Shown: positions 7,308 to 15,219, counted from the stretch's first letter. The stretch is 17,755 nucleotides of DNA from Prevotella sp. UBA4339 (GCA_002393725.1 DGTJ01000083.1:21411-39165), one strand, 5' to 3'. Notes: generated by a model not told the origin, from the letters alone. Program-made: numbers and translations.

Positions 7308-7397
7308 AATCTGCCACTTAAGTCGCAGGATGATAGGACTTAAGTCGCGAGACGCTGCCACTTAAGTCACAGGAGCTTGCGACTTAAGTGGCAGATT
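7308..7397. repeat. 90-bp dyad with four phased ACTTAAGT palindromes
   Basis: The perfect 20-bp arms 7308-7327 and 7378-7397 are exact reverse complements. ACTTAAGT, itself a palindrome, occurs at 7316, 7338, 7360 and 7382, exactly 22 bp apart each time. The two inner copies are symmetric about the same centre (7352.5) as the arms. It lies in the 238-bp gap between the convergent M56 and dprA genes. There is no T-tract on either side, so it is not a standard rho-independent terminator. GTACTTC occurs on both flanks (7298-7304 and 7407-7413). The rest of the gap holds nothing I recognise. Confidence 0.85.
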
Positions 7398-7458
7398 AAA
7401 GAGGAGGTACTTCGAAAGCTCTGAGGGTAAGGCTCGAAGCAACAGAGCCCCGTTGTCA

Positions 7459-8586
7459 TCACATAAACAGATGGTACATTCCCCCGGCAAGGGGTTTTAC
7501 GACGCCTTTCATCTCCAGTTGGAACAGCAGAGCCACAAGCTGGCTGATGGGAATGCTGCACTTCACGCTGAGGATATTTAGTTGCAGGTCGTTGGTCTGT
7601 TGCAGCAAGTCTACTATCTTCTGCTCATCGGGAGAGAGGTCTGGAAAGAGATTTCTCTCGATTCCATCGGCATAGCCCTGCAGCCTGAGCTGCTCATCGT
7701 GCCAGCCCATGGCATTCACGAAGTCTTTGGCAGAGCCGATCAGTCCTGCAACGTTGTCACGAATAAGATTGTTACATCCCTCAGAGAATGCCATACCAAC
7801 AGCACCGGGGAATGCGAATACCGCCCTGTCATAGCTCTGCGCAATCTCTGCAGTTATCAGCCCTCCGCCCTTGGCTGCGCTTTCAACGACGATACAGGCA
7901 TCCGAAATGCCGGCCACGATACGGTTTCGTCGTACGAAATTCGGCTTGTCGGCATTCGTCTGAGTCATAAATTCTGTAAGCAGCCCTCCATGAGTGACCA
8001 TCTCAGCAGCCGTTTCACGATGGCGATAGGGATATATCTGATCGAGCCCATGGGCAAGCACCCCCACCGTTTGATAGCCACATTCGAGAGCCTGGCGATG
8101 AGCACAGATGTCAACTCCATAAGCCAGCCCGCTGACGATAAGCACTTCTGGGCAATACTGCTGCAGACGGCTTACGAAGTTACGAATGAGATCAATGCCA
8201 TACTGTGTGCACCTGCGGGTACCGACGATGTTTATTATCTTAGCCTGATTCAAGTCGGCATTACCTTTATAATATAGCACGATAGGGGCATCTGTACACT
8301 CCTTAAGCCTCTGAGGGTAGTCATCGCTGTCGAGGGTAAGGGCACGGATACCATGTTCACGCATATACTGGAGCTCGAATTCTGCCCTTTTCATCGGTTC
8401 ATCCCAGTCTTTCAATGCCTCTACGAGCCGAGGGGCGCAGTCTTCAACGACATCTCCTATCTCATTGCGATGCTCATATATCAACTGGGCACTGCCAACA
8501 GTCTTATACAACTCCAGAGCCTGCTGGAAGTTGAAGTTTGTAAGGCGTGTCATCGCCATAGCATAGAAAATCTCCTGTTCGTTCAT
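7459..8586 (-). CDS. dprA: DNA-processing protein DprA (Smf)
   Basis: This 375-aa protein loads RecA onto incoming single-stranded DNA during natural transformation. The Rossmann-like core shows IVGTRRCTQYG (120-130), VSGLAYGVDICAH (151-163), the NFVRRNRIVAG segment (216-226), VVESAAKGGGLITA (233-246) and FAFPGAV (257-263). An N-terminal helical region (1-80) and a C-terminal winged-helix-like domain (about 315-375, ending GMYHLFM) complete the usual full-length Bacteroidetes DprA. The start ATG lies 2 nt after the stop of the DUF2851 gene, so it is the second gene of a two-gene operon. No other competence genes are visible here. Confidence 0.95.
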   Translation of the reverse strand: MNEQEIFYAMAMTRLTNFNFQQALELYKTVGSAQLIYEHRNEIGDVVEDCAPRLVEALKDWDEPMKRAEFELQYMREHGIRALTLDSDDYPQRLKECTDAPIVLYYKGNADLNQAKIINIVGTRRCTQYGIDLIRNFVSRLQQYCPEVLIVSGLAYGVDICAHRQALECGYQTVGVLAHGLDQIYPYRHRETAAEMVTHGGLLTEFMTQTNADKPNFVRRNRIVAGISDACIVVESAAKGGGLITAEIAQSYDRAVFAFPGAVGMAFSEGCNNLIRDNVAGLIGSAKDFVNAMGWHDEQLRLQGYADGIERNLFPDLSPDEQKIVDLLQQTNDLQLNILSVKCSIPISQLVALLFQLEMKGVVKPLAGGMYHLFM

Positions 8587-8588
8587 AG

Positions 8589-9884
8589 TCAGTTACGTTT
8601 TAAGTATTCATATCCGAAACGACAGCGAAGGCAGTCCTTCTTGTCGCAGTATTCTTTCTTCAGTTGTATCAGCGCCTGAGAGTCGCCGGCAGTCTTCACC
8701 GGCAGTCCCACCTGTTGCCACATGCGGATGATATTATTGTTTTCTGCCTTAAGTTGTTCGAGGAAATCGAAGGCTCTGTCGCAGAGCACCTCTTTCCCCC
8801 GATGGCGCCCCACGGCAAAAAGCATAGGAATAGCCGTGTTTATCATCAGCAGATTGATGGAACCGTAGGAAAGATGCTTCTTGTTCATGTCACTCGTCGA
8901 CCCGAAGGTATAATGGGTTTCCCAGTAAGGAGTGACGTGCGAGCTGAGCAGTGCCTTCAGCTGTTCTATCGTATCACACTCTATCAACTGGCTCAGCCCC
9001 GCCTTGCGCTGATAATAGAGGTTAGCCAGCTGCGAGATTCTTATGTGCGGAAAGTTCTGGGGCCGCAGCCTGAGGAAGCGCCAGAGCTTATAATCCATCG
9101 GTTTCATCGAGAATTTGTGCGCCAGATAGAGGTATTCGTTACGCAACTTAGCGAAGTACCCTTCGTTGAGCGCCGTCTGCTGATAGTAGTCGGGGATGGT
9201 GTTTAGTTCGAGCAGTCCCGCCTGCCCCATGAATATTGCTTCTATCTGGAAGAGGTCGTCACGATGATGTGCCACAGCCTGTAGCGGTATGGCCCTCGCC
9301 CATTGTTCGAACGCATCGCTGTTGATACTGAAACCGTAGCTTCGTGCCAGGGTCATGAAATACGCTTCTTCCCATGAACCTCCGCACAACTCTACCCTGC
9401 GGCGGATTGCCTCTGTCTTCTGCTCCAGACGTTCTGTCTGCAAAGCTGCCATCCAGGCATGTATCTTCAGGGGTGTCAAAGAAGGCATGACCTTATAGCA
9501 CGGAGGGTAGCTGTCGGTCTTTAGCAGTTCTTCGTAGTGCTCTCTCACGAGCGGGGGCACCTCAAGCTGCATCTGATGCAGATATTCGCCTCGTGAGTTC
9601 TTGACGTCGGTATCTATCTCTCCTGCCACATGCAGCACTACATTGTCGTAGCGGCTGTCCCGGTCATGCCCGTGAAGATACCAGTCGGATGACTTGTCGT
9701 GAATCTCTACATTACCCACCCACATCGTATCGCCTATTACCACTTTAGAATTGAAGAAGTCAGGGCCGGCATTGCGGTTATGCAGCCCAGGGTCGATCAC
9801 CTCGACGGGCTTGCCGTCGGTTGTCTTTAATTCCCTCAAGGGAAACATCTTGTGCTTAAACACATAATGAAGGAGTTGCTCCAT
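8589..9884 (-). CDS. DUF2851 family protein (function unknown)
   Basis: Read from the ATG at 9884, this is a 431-aa protein. An upstream in-frame start at 9911 would sit at the predicted transcription start, so the MEQLLHYVFKHKMFP start, typical of the family, is preferred. Recognisable family segments are VEVIDPGLHNRNAGPDFFN, VGNVEIHDKSSDWYLHGH near the N-terminus and a cysteine cluster at the C-terminus (Cys413, Cys418, Cys421; YCDKKDCLRC). The N-terminal acidic and histidine motifs hint at a nucleic-acid or metal-dependent enzyme, but no function is established to my knowledge. It lies immediately before dprA, 2 nt apart, in a shared operon. That pairing makes a DNA-related role plausible without proving it. 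Confidence 0.85.
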   Translation of the reverse strand: MEQLLHYVFKHKMFPLRELKTTDGKPVEVIDPGLHNRNAGPDFFNSKVVIGDTMWVGNVEIHDKSSDWYLHGHDRDSRYDNVVLHVAGEIDTDVKNSRGEYLHQMQLEVPPLVREHYEELLKTDSYPPCYKVMPSLTPLKIHAWMAALQTERLEQKTEAIRRRVELCGGSWEEAYFMTLARSYGFSINSDAFEQWARAIPLQAVAHHRDDLFQIEAIFMGQAGLLELNTIPDYYQQTALNEGYFAKLRNEYLYLAHKFSMKPMDYKLWRFLRLRPQNFPHIRISQLANLYYQRKAGLSQLIECDTIEQLKALLSSHVTPYWETHYTFGSTSDMNKKHLSYGSINLLMINTAIPMLFAVGRHRGKEVLCDRAFDFLEQLKAENNNIIRMWQQVGLPVKTAGDSQALIQLKKEYCDKKDCLRCRFGYEYLKRN

Positions 9885-9916
9885 AGTTATAAATTTAAAA
9901 ATTGCTAACACTGCTG

Positions 9917-9947
9917 CAAAAGTAACATATATTTTTTAAATCGCCAA
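9917..9947 (-). promoter_or_regulatory. Promoter of the DUF2851-dprA operon
   Basis: On the minus strand, -33 TTG (9947-9945), a 20-nt spacer and -7 TACTTTTG (9924-9917), followed by CAGC, match the Bacteroidetes consensus. The ATG at 9884 lies 32 nt beyond the box, which decides the start against the ATG at 9911. Confidence 0.7.
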
Positions 9948-9988
9948 GGAAAAAGGAAGAAAATTATCCGATTATCGAAAAAAGTTAC

Positions 9989-9996
9989 TACCTTTG
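9989..9996 (+). promoter_or_regulatory. -7 box upstream of dapB
   Basis: TACCTTTG followed by CAGCG lies 23 nt before the dapB ATG. I see no good TTG at the -33 position, so only the -7 element is called. It is divergent from the DUF2851-dprA promoter. Confidence 0.55.
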
Positions 9997-10019
9997 CAGC
10001 GTTTTAATTCGAATTAAGT

Positions 10020-10736
10020 ATGAAAATAGCTTTAATCGGCTACGGAAAGATGGGCAAGATGATAGAGCAGATAGCCCTCAGCCGTGGTCATGAAATCGTG
10101 AGTATCATTGACATTGATAACCAGCAGGACTTCGACAGCCCTGAGTTTGCATCTGCCGACGTGGCAATAGAATTCACCGCTCCTCAGGTGGCTTATGGCA
10201 ATTACCTGAAGGCCTGGGCAAAGGGTGTAAAGGTGGTCAGCGGTTCTACCGGGTGGCTGAAGGATCATGGCAACGACGTTCGCAAGGCATGCTCAGAGGA
10301 CGGCAAGACGCTGTTCTGGGCATCAAACTTCTCTATCGGTGTGGCTATCTTCTCAGCCGTAAACCGTTATCTGGCAAAGATCATGAACCAGTTCCCTCAG
10401 TATGACGTTGAAATGGAAGAAACTCACCATGTGCATAAGCTTGACCACCCCAGTGGCACAGCCATCACCCTGGCAGAGGAAATTGTAGAAAACATCGACC
10501 GTAAGGAAGCTTGGCGGGAGGACACGACAGATCCTAAATTCCTGCGAATTGACCATATCCGTCGCGGTGAGGTGCCAGGAATACACACCATCCGCTATGA
10601 CTCGGATGCCGACCTTATTACTATTACCCATGATGCCCATTCCCGTAAGGGCTTTGCCTTGGGAGCAGTGTTGGCAGCAGAGTACACTAAGGAGCATCAG
10701 GGACTGCTCACAATCTCGGATATGTTTAAGTTTTAA
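10020..10736 (+). CDS. dapB: 4-hydroxy-tetrahydrodipicolinate reductase (DapB)
   Basis: This 238-aa cytoplasmic enzyme reduces 4-hydroxy-tetrahydrodipicolinate with NAD(P)H in the diaminopimelate/lysine pathway, supplying the peptidoglycan cross-linking residue. The nucleotide-binding glycine motif is IGYGKMG (6-12). IEFTAP (50-55) and SGSTGW (74-79) follow. The catalytic segment EETHHVHKLDHPSGTA (133-148) contains His136 and Lys140, equivalent to E. coli His159 and Lys163. It ends with GLLTISDMFKF. It is the first gene of a five-gene plus-strand run (dapB, lepB, S26-like, wbqC-like, terC). The 88-nt gap to lepB holds no clear promoter or terminator. Confidence 0.96.
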   Translation: MKIALIGYGKMGKMIEQIALSRGHEIVSIIDIDNQQDFDSPEFASADVAIEFTAPQVAYGNYLKAWAKGVKVVSGSTGWLKDHGNDVRKACSEDGKTLFWASNFSIGVAIFSAVNRYLAKIMNQFPQYDVEMEETHHVHKLDHPSGTAITLAEEIVENIDRKEAWREDTTDPKFLRIDHIRRGEVPGIHTIRYDSDADLITITHDAHSRKGFALGAVLAAEYTKEHQGLLTISDMFKF

Positions 10737-10824
10737 AAGGTAAACAATTGATAAACAATCCTAAATTGCGCAACTATTGTTCTGAGGCGTTACGTCTAAC
10801 CGATGAACAAAGGATAGAATTTAT

Positions 10825-12252
10825 ATGAAAACAAAGAAAGAACTGAACATGAAGGTCCAATGGGCCAAATTCATTGTAGTGCTCATCCTCTATCTACTCT
10901 TCCTATATTGGGTAAAGTCATGGTGGGGACTGCTCGTTATACCATTCATCTTCGACATCTATATCACGAAGAAGATCAAATGGCAGTGGTGGAAAGAATC
11001 GGAAGGCCCCACGAAGTTCATAATGTCGTGGGTCGATGCACTGGTGTTCGCACTCGTGGCAGTGTATTTCATCAATCTGTTTTTCTTCCAGAATTACGTG
11101 ATTCCATCGAGCTCACTGGAGAAGTCACTGCTTACGGGCGACTATCTTTTCGTATCGAAAGTGAGCTATGGTCCCCGCATCCCACAGACACCTCTGACGA
11201 TGCCTCTTACACAGCATACACTTCCTGTGGTAGAGTGCAAGTCGTATATCGAATGGCCCCAGTGGGACTACCGTCGCGTGAAGGGCTTCGGTCCTGTGCA
11301 GCTGAATGACATCGTGGTATTCAACTATCCCTCAGGCGACACTCTCTGCTCAGACATGAAATATCAGGCACACGACTTCTATCGCCTGTGCTATGAGATA
11401 GGTTACCAACGCTATCCCCAACGCCCTGACCCTGACTCGCTCGATGCAGGCTTGCGCCGACAGCTCTTCGAGGCCATCTATCAGGGAGGCCGACAGTTTA
11501 TCGAAGAGAACCGGCAGGAGTACGGAGAGATTGTCACCCGTCCTACCGACCGCAGAGAGAACTACGTAAAGCGTTGTGTCGGCCTGCCAGGACAGACTCT
11601 TCAAATAAAGGACCGCATCATTTATCTCGATGGAAAGGCCAATAAAGAGCCAGACAACGTGCAGTACACATATCGCATGAAACTCAAGCAGAGCCTCAGC
11701 GATGAGGTGATGAAAGACCTCGGCATAACGATGGAAGACCTGATGAGCCTGAACACCTCAGGGTATATGCCTATGACGAAGCACGCTGTCGACGAGCTTA
11801 AGCGCATGAAGATTGCTGATAGCATCGAGCTGAACACTGAAGCCGAGGAATGGGATATCTATCCGCTGAACGGCAATCTGCACTGGACTCGCGACAACTA
11901 CGGGCCGGTATGGATTCCGAAAAAAGGAGAATCCATCGCACTCGACATGGATAATATCGCCATCTATGAACGTCCTATCCGCACTTACGAAGGCAATCAG
12001 CTGGAGGTGAAAGACGGAAAGATATTCATCAACGGCAAGGAGGCAAAGGAGTACACCTTCAAGCTGGACTATTATTGGATGATGGGTGACAACCGCCACA
12101 ACTCACTCGATTCGCGCTACTGGGGCTTTGTGCCCGAAGATCATATCGTAGGCAAGCCTATTTTCATCTGGTGGTCAAGCGACCCTGACCGTAGCGGATT
12201 CTCTGGAGTTCGATGGAACAGACTTTTCAGATTCGTTGATAATATAAAATAA
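10825..12252 (+). CDS. lepB: Signal peptidase I (LepB), long Bacteroidetes form
   Basis: This 475-aa inner-membrane serine protease removes signal peptides from Sec-exported proteins. Membrane helices are at about 13-30, 34-47 and 70-90. The catalytic box IPSSSLEKSL (93-102) places the nucleophile at Ser97, with Leu instead of the common Met next to it. The general-base lysine is Lys249 in NYVKRCVGLPG (246-256). The late box GDNRHNSLDSRYWGFVPED (421-439) is intact. The protein is longer than E. coli LepB (324 aa) because of insertions at about 170-245 and 280-390. It follows dapB and abuts a second S26-like gene with no gap. Another Met at residue 9 could also serve as the start. Confidence 0.95.
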   Translation: MKTKKELNMKVQWAKFIVVLILYLLFLYWVKSWWGLLVIPFIFDIYITKKIKWQWWKESEGPTKFIMSWVDALVFALVAVYFINLFFFQNYVIPSSSLEKSLLTGDYLFVSKVSYGPRIPQTPLTMPLTQHTLPVVECKSYIEWPQWDYRRVKGFGPVQLNDIVVFNYPSGDTLCSDMKYQAHDFYRLCYEIGYQRYPQRPDPDSLDAGLRRQLFEAIYQGGRQFIEENRQEYGEIVTRPTDRRENYVKRCVGLPGQTLQIKDRIIYLDGKANKEPDNVQYTYRMKLKQSLSDEVMKDLGITMEDLMSLNTSGYMPMTKHAVDELKRMKIADSIELNTEAEEWDIYPLNGNLHWTRDNYGPVWIPKKGESIALDMDNIAIYERPIRTYEGNQLEVKDGKIFINGKEAKEYTFKLDYYWMMGDNRHNSLDSRYWGFVPEDHIVGKPIFIWWSSDPDRSGFSGVRWNRLFRFVDNIK

Positions 12253-12792
12253 GTGAAAGGAACGCTCCGATTTATAATCGCCTTGGCAATAGCATGTGCT
12301 ACGATGCTTGCCTTCAGGGCTCTGGTGATGACAGTCTGCACCATAGAGGGTGACGGACTGTCACCACAGTTCATAGAGGGCGACAGGGTAGTTATCAATC
12401 GTTGGAGCTATGGGCTTCGCACAGGAGCGAAAGGCAGTCTCTTCGACTATGGGCGGATATGCCAGCAGAAGGTGCAAAAGGGTGATTTCATCGCATTTGA
12501 AGACTCTCTCGGACAGATACTGATATGCCAGTGTGCAGCCCTGCCAGGCGACACAGTATATCTGGGAAAAGGCAAAGCCCCTTGCGTGGTGCCGGGCATA
12601 CAGAACTGCGATGACCAGGACTACTATTGGGTGAGGAGTATCGGCAAGAGTAATCCCATCGACAGCCGCCAGCTCGGCTTTATCCCTGAAGACCGCATCA
12701 TCGGCAGAGCATGCCTGATACTCTTCAGCCACGATCCCAAAGCCCCGTTCTGGAAAGGTTATAACATTGAAAGACTGTTATTACCAAAATGA
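12253..12792 (+). CDS. S26 signal-peptidase-like protein lacking catalytic Ser and Lys
   Basis: This 179-aa protein starts with GTG directly after the lepB stop. It has one N-terminal membrane helix (about 6-28) and then the S26 order of motifs. Aligned to the IPSGSMMP box, the segment IEGDGLSP (31-38) puts Gly35 in place of the nucleophile serine. Aligned to VKRCVGLPG, the segment ICQCAALPGD (91-100) puts Cys92 in place of the lysine. The last box is degenerate, IGKSNPIDSRQLGFIPED (130-147), but keeps the SR and PED parts. It therefore looks like a non-catalytic paralogue of LepB. It overlaps the wbqC-like start by 4 nt (ATGA). A structural or regulatory partner role is an inference. Confidence 0.85.
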   Translation: MKGTLRFIIALAIACATMLAFRALVMTVCTIEGDGLSPQFIEGDRVVINRWSYGLRTGAKGSLFDYGRICQQKVQKGDFIAFEDSLGQILICQCAALPGDTVYLGKGKAPCVVPGIQNCDDQDYYWVRSIGKSNPIDSRQLGFIPEDRIIGRACLILFSHDPKAPFWKGYNIERLLLPK

Positions 12793-13391
12793 AGGCACTA
12801 CTTAGTACAACATATTTCGGACCCGTGCAGTGGTATCAGAAGCTCTACCGTAGCGACGAGGCAATAATCGAGGCCTGCGAAAACTTCCAGAAACAGACTT
12901 ACCGTAATCGTTGCATCATTGCCACTACCCAAGGCGTGCAGGCTCTCACCATCCCTGTGACAAGAGGCAATGACTCTACCATAAGAGATGTCAGGATAAG
13001 CGACCACGGCAACTGGCGGCACCTGCACTGGAATGCCCTGCAGAGCGCCTATGGAGAGAGTCCGTTTTTCGAGTATTACCAAGACGACATAAGACCATTC
13101 TTCGAAAAGCGATGGGACTTTTTGTTCGATTTCAACGAGGAAATAAGGTTAAAGGTCTGCGAGCTCATCGATATAGAGCCTACAGTAACACTGACCTCAG
13201 AATACTCTGACAGTTCAGATACTGCCAGGGACTATCGCTCTGCTATTAACCCCAAGCATCCTGTCCCCGATCCCGACTTCATGCCAAAGAAATATTACCA
13301 GGTGTATCTGCAGAAACATGGCTTCCTGCCAAATCTCTCCATACTCGACCTGCTCTTCAACATGGGGCCCGAAAGTATTTTCTATCTATAA
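12789..13391 (+). CDS. WbqC-like family protein
   Basis: This is a 200-aa protein of the WbqC-like family. Typical features are the start LLSTTYFGPVQWYQKLYRSDEAIIEACENFQKQ, with aromatic residues and the QTYRNRCII segment (about 35-44), then TIPVTRG and WRHLHWNALQSAYGESPFFEYY (about 76-97). Family members occur in O-antigen clusters and have been linked to sugar modification, but the reaction is not established for this branch. It is translationally coupled to the S26-like gene by ATGA. Its position behind signal peptidase genes is a context clue only. Confidence 0.85.
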   Translation: MKALLSTTYFGPVQWYQKLYRSDEAIIEACENFQKQTYRNRCIIATTQGVQALTIPVTRGNDSTIRDVRISDHGNWRHLHWNALQSAYGESPFFEYYQDDIRPFFEKRWDFLFDFNEEIRLKVCELIDIEPTVTLTSEYSDSSDTARDYRSAINPKHPVPDPDFMPKKYYQVYLQKHGFLPNLSILDLLFNMGPESIFYL

Positions 13392-13403
13392 TAAAGAAAT
13401 AAT

Positions 13404-14417
13404 ATGTATACCGAATATATTCCTCTCTGGGCTTGGATATTGTTTTACGTACTCGTGTTTATCATGCTTCTCATCGACCTGAAGTCGTTTGGCAAGAAAG
13501 GTCAGCATGAAGTAAGCGTGAGTGAAGCCCTGAAGATGACAGCCGTATGGATAGCTGTGTCGCTGGTGTTCTGCGCCGGCATATACATTTTCTATCCCGG
13601 AGGCATCAACGTAGCTCATGAGAAAGGCATGGAGTTCCTGGCCGGTTATCTGATAGAGAAGTCGCTCTCGATGGACAATCTGTTCGTGTTCCTGATGCTG
13701 TTCTCATTCTTTGGGGTGGAGAGAAAATATCAGCATGAAGTGCTCTTCTGGGGTATCTTCGGAGCACTCGTCCTGAGAAGCATCTTCATCTTCGCCGGCA
13801 CAGCGATGATACAGCAGTTCGAGTGGATATTGGGACTGTTCGGTCTGTTCCTTATCTACACGGGAATAAAAATGTTCGGTCACAATGACGATGAGCAGGT
13901 GGACCCGTCAAAGAATATCTTCGTGAAGGTGTTCAAGAGATTCTTCCCAGTGACGGACAAGATGCATGAGGGCGATTTCTTCGTAATAGAGAACGGGCGC
14001 CGCCTGGCCACACCTCTCTTTATTGCCCTGATAGTTATTGAGACCACCGATGTGGCCTTTGCAGTAGACTCTATCCCGGCAGTATTCTCCGTTTCACGCG
14101 ATCCGTTTATCGTGCTTACATCGAACATCTTTGCTATACTCGGTCTTAGGGCACTGTACTTTGCACTGGCAGCAGTAGCCAAGTACTTCGCTTATCTGAA
14201 ATACGGACTCGGCATCATACTCAGCTTCGTAGGCGTCAAGATGCTTCTGGCGATGAATGAGTACGTGAATGCCATTGGCAGGCTTATTGGCATCGACATC
14301 AATATGCCTCACATTGAGGTGCCTACCCTGCTCTCACTGGCTATCATCTTCGGAGTGCTTGCTCTGTCGATGCTGCTTTCTGTGGTAATCACCCGCAAAA
14401 AGCGCCAAGAGCAATAA
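13404..14417 (+). CDS. TerC family integral membrane protein, probable metal (Mn) exporter
   Basis: This 337-aa polytopic membrane protein has about nine hydrophobic segments (for example 7-25, 46-64, 112-131, 139-157, 203-220, 236-256, 263-284 and 306-330). The TerC signatures are EKSLSMDNLFVF (85-96) and ETTDVAFAVDSIPAVFS (213-229), with paired acidic residues in the membrane, followed by SNIFAILGLRALYF (240-253). TerC/Alx proteins are implicated in manganese efflux and tellurite tolerance; the substrate here is an inference. The gene follows the wbqC-like gene after 12 nt, too short for a manganese riboswitch. Its TAA directly abuts the stop of the convergent gene at 14418. Confidence 0.93.
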   Translation: MYTEYIPLWAWILFYVLVFIMLLIDLKSFGKKGQHEVSVSEALKMTAVWIAVSLVFCAGIYIFYPGGINVAHEKGMEFLAGYLIEKSLSMDNLFVFLMLFSFFGVERKYQHEVLFWGIFGALVLRSIFIFAGTAMIQQFEWILGLFGLFLIYTGIKMFGHNDDEQVDPSKNIFVKVFKRFFPVTDKMHEGDFFVIENGRRLATPLFIALIVIETTDVAFAVDSIPAVFSVSRDPFIVLTSNIFAILGLRALYFALAAVAKYFAYLKYGLGIILSFVGVKMLLAMNEYVNAIGRLIGIDINMPHIEVPTLLSLAIIFGVLALSMLLSVVITRKKRQEQ

Positions 14418-14951
14418 TCAGTATTCGTCAAGTTTTTCCTGAAGTTTCTTCATTCGCTGCTTCTTTCGCCAGCTTTTACGCCATTTCTTCGGAACGAAGA
14501 GCCGATTAAATGTACTTATCAGGTCCATGCCTCGCTTGCCTCCACTAAGCAACTGAGCCTCAACTTTGTCAATGCCCAAGCGCTTCTGAAGTTCTGAGAA
14601 ATCACGCTTCTTGCCCTTTCCGAATACTACCACCTCCTTGAGATTCAGAAGCTTCGAGATCATATAGACAGTGTCGCGCACTTCCTTGGAGTTTATGATC
14701 CGGCTTTCATAGTTTACATGCGAAAAGGCAAGACTCTTGCTGGATTTTGGCACATTGACTATTCCCATGGAGTCTGTTGTCAGAGTCAGATTCTTACATA
14801 CCACGTTAGCGCCAGCCACTGGTACGAGTGTCTCAACGTCAACGACAGTCAGCTGTCTTTGAGGCACCTCCTTATTCTGCTCCTGACCCTGAGCCAGAGC
14901 CCCTGCCCCATTCAGAGCTATTGCCAACAATATGGTAAAAATCTTCTTCAC
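14418..14951 (-). CDS. Secreted carboxypeptidase-regulatory-like domain protein
   Basis: This 177-aa protein starts with GTG at 14951. No other Met codon lies in frame until residue 62, after the signal peptide. Residues 1-21 are a signal peptide (KKIFTILLAIALNGAGALAQ). About 33-97 looks like the carboxypeptidase-regulatory-like/SusC-type N-terminal beta domain (LTVVDVETLVPVAGANVVCKN ... VNVPKSSKSLAFSHVNYES). It is followed by LKEVVVFGKG, a segment like that linking such domains to TonB receptors, but no receptor follows. The C-terminus (about 150-177) is very basic (KKWRKSWRKKQRMKK). The function is unknown. The protein is probably periplasmic. A promoter sits 4 nt before the start codon, so the mRNA may be leaderless. 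Confidence 0.7.
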   Translation of the reverse strand: MKKIFTILLAIALNGAGALAQGQEQNKEVPQRQLTVVDVETLVPVAGANVVCKNLTLTTDSMGIVNVPKSSKSLAFSHVNYESRIINSKEVRDTVYMISKLLNLKEVVVFGKGKKRDFSELQKRLGIDKVEAQLLSGGKRGMDLISTFNRLFVPKKWRKSWRKKQRMKKLQEKLDEY

Positions 14952-14955
14952 GCTG

Positions 14956-14986
14956 CAAAATTAGCCATTCTTCCCTGCTTATCCAA
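14956..14986 (-). promoter_or_regulatory. Promoter directly at the start of the 14418-14951 gene
   Basis: On the minus strand, -33 TTG (14986-14984), a 20-nt spacer and -7 TAATTTTG (14963-14956) followed by CAGCG fit the consensus. The box ends only 4 nt before the GTG codon, so transcription would start at about that codon. Confidence 0.6.
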
Positions 14987-15068
14987 ATCCCTTAAGTCTA
15001 ATTAAGCACTATTTGCAGCGCTTAAAACAATTTAAGTTTCTTTTAATTTGCAATTGCGCCTATATAAG

Positions 15069-15145
15069 CGATTAGACCTCGATATGACTTCAATATGACT
15101 TCGATTAGAGCTCGATATGACACCGATTAGAGACCGTAATGTAAG
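15069..15145. repeat. 11-bp direct-repeat array (six copies plus a decayed seventh)
   Basis: Six consecutive 11-bp units start at 15069, 15080, 15091, 15102, 15113 and 15124. They read CGATTAGACCT, CGATATGACTT, CAATATGACTT, CGATTAGAGCT, CGATATGACAC and CGATTAGAGAC. A seventh, CGTAATGTAAG, is degenerate. Units alternate mostly between CGATTAGA and CGATATGA. The array lies in the gap between the promoter of the 14418-14951 gene and the terminator of the mntA-hepT operon. Confidence 0.85.
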
Positions 15146-15154
15146 ACACAAATA

Positions 15155-15206
15155 AAACTCATGGAGCCTGCACCGACAAAATTCCCTGCGCAGGATCCAT
15201 GAATTT
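15155..15206 (-). terminator. Rho-independent terminator of mntA-hepT
   Basis: On the minus strand, 15206-15190 and 15171-15155 form a 17-bp stem with two mismatches (core CATGGATCCTGC against GCAGGCTCCATG). A U-rich stretch follows (GTTTTATTTG). It lies 13 nt beyond the hepT stop. Confidence 0.7.
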
Positions 15207-15219
15207 ATACCTCATAATA

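Noticed and set aside
7308..7397. Bidirectional rho-independent terminator
   Set aside because: The dyad is strong, but neither side is followed by a T-tract, and the internal phased palindromes are not explained by termination.
7410..7449. Small hairpins (CTTCG/CGAAG and GGCTC/GAGCC) just beyond the dprA stop
   Set aside because: Stems are only 5 bp, mutually exclusive, and lack a U-tract, so not called a terminator.
9885..9911. Upstream ATG for the DUF2851 gene
   Set aside because: It lies at the predicted transcription start; the family N-terminus begins at MEQLLHYVFKHK (9884).
13392..13403. Manganese (yybP-ykoY) riboswitch ahead of terC
   Set aside because: Only 12 nt separate terC from the preceding gene, far too short.
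15069..15145. CRISPR array
   Set aside because: Units are 11 bp and contiguous with no spacers, and no cas genes are present.
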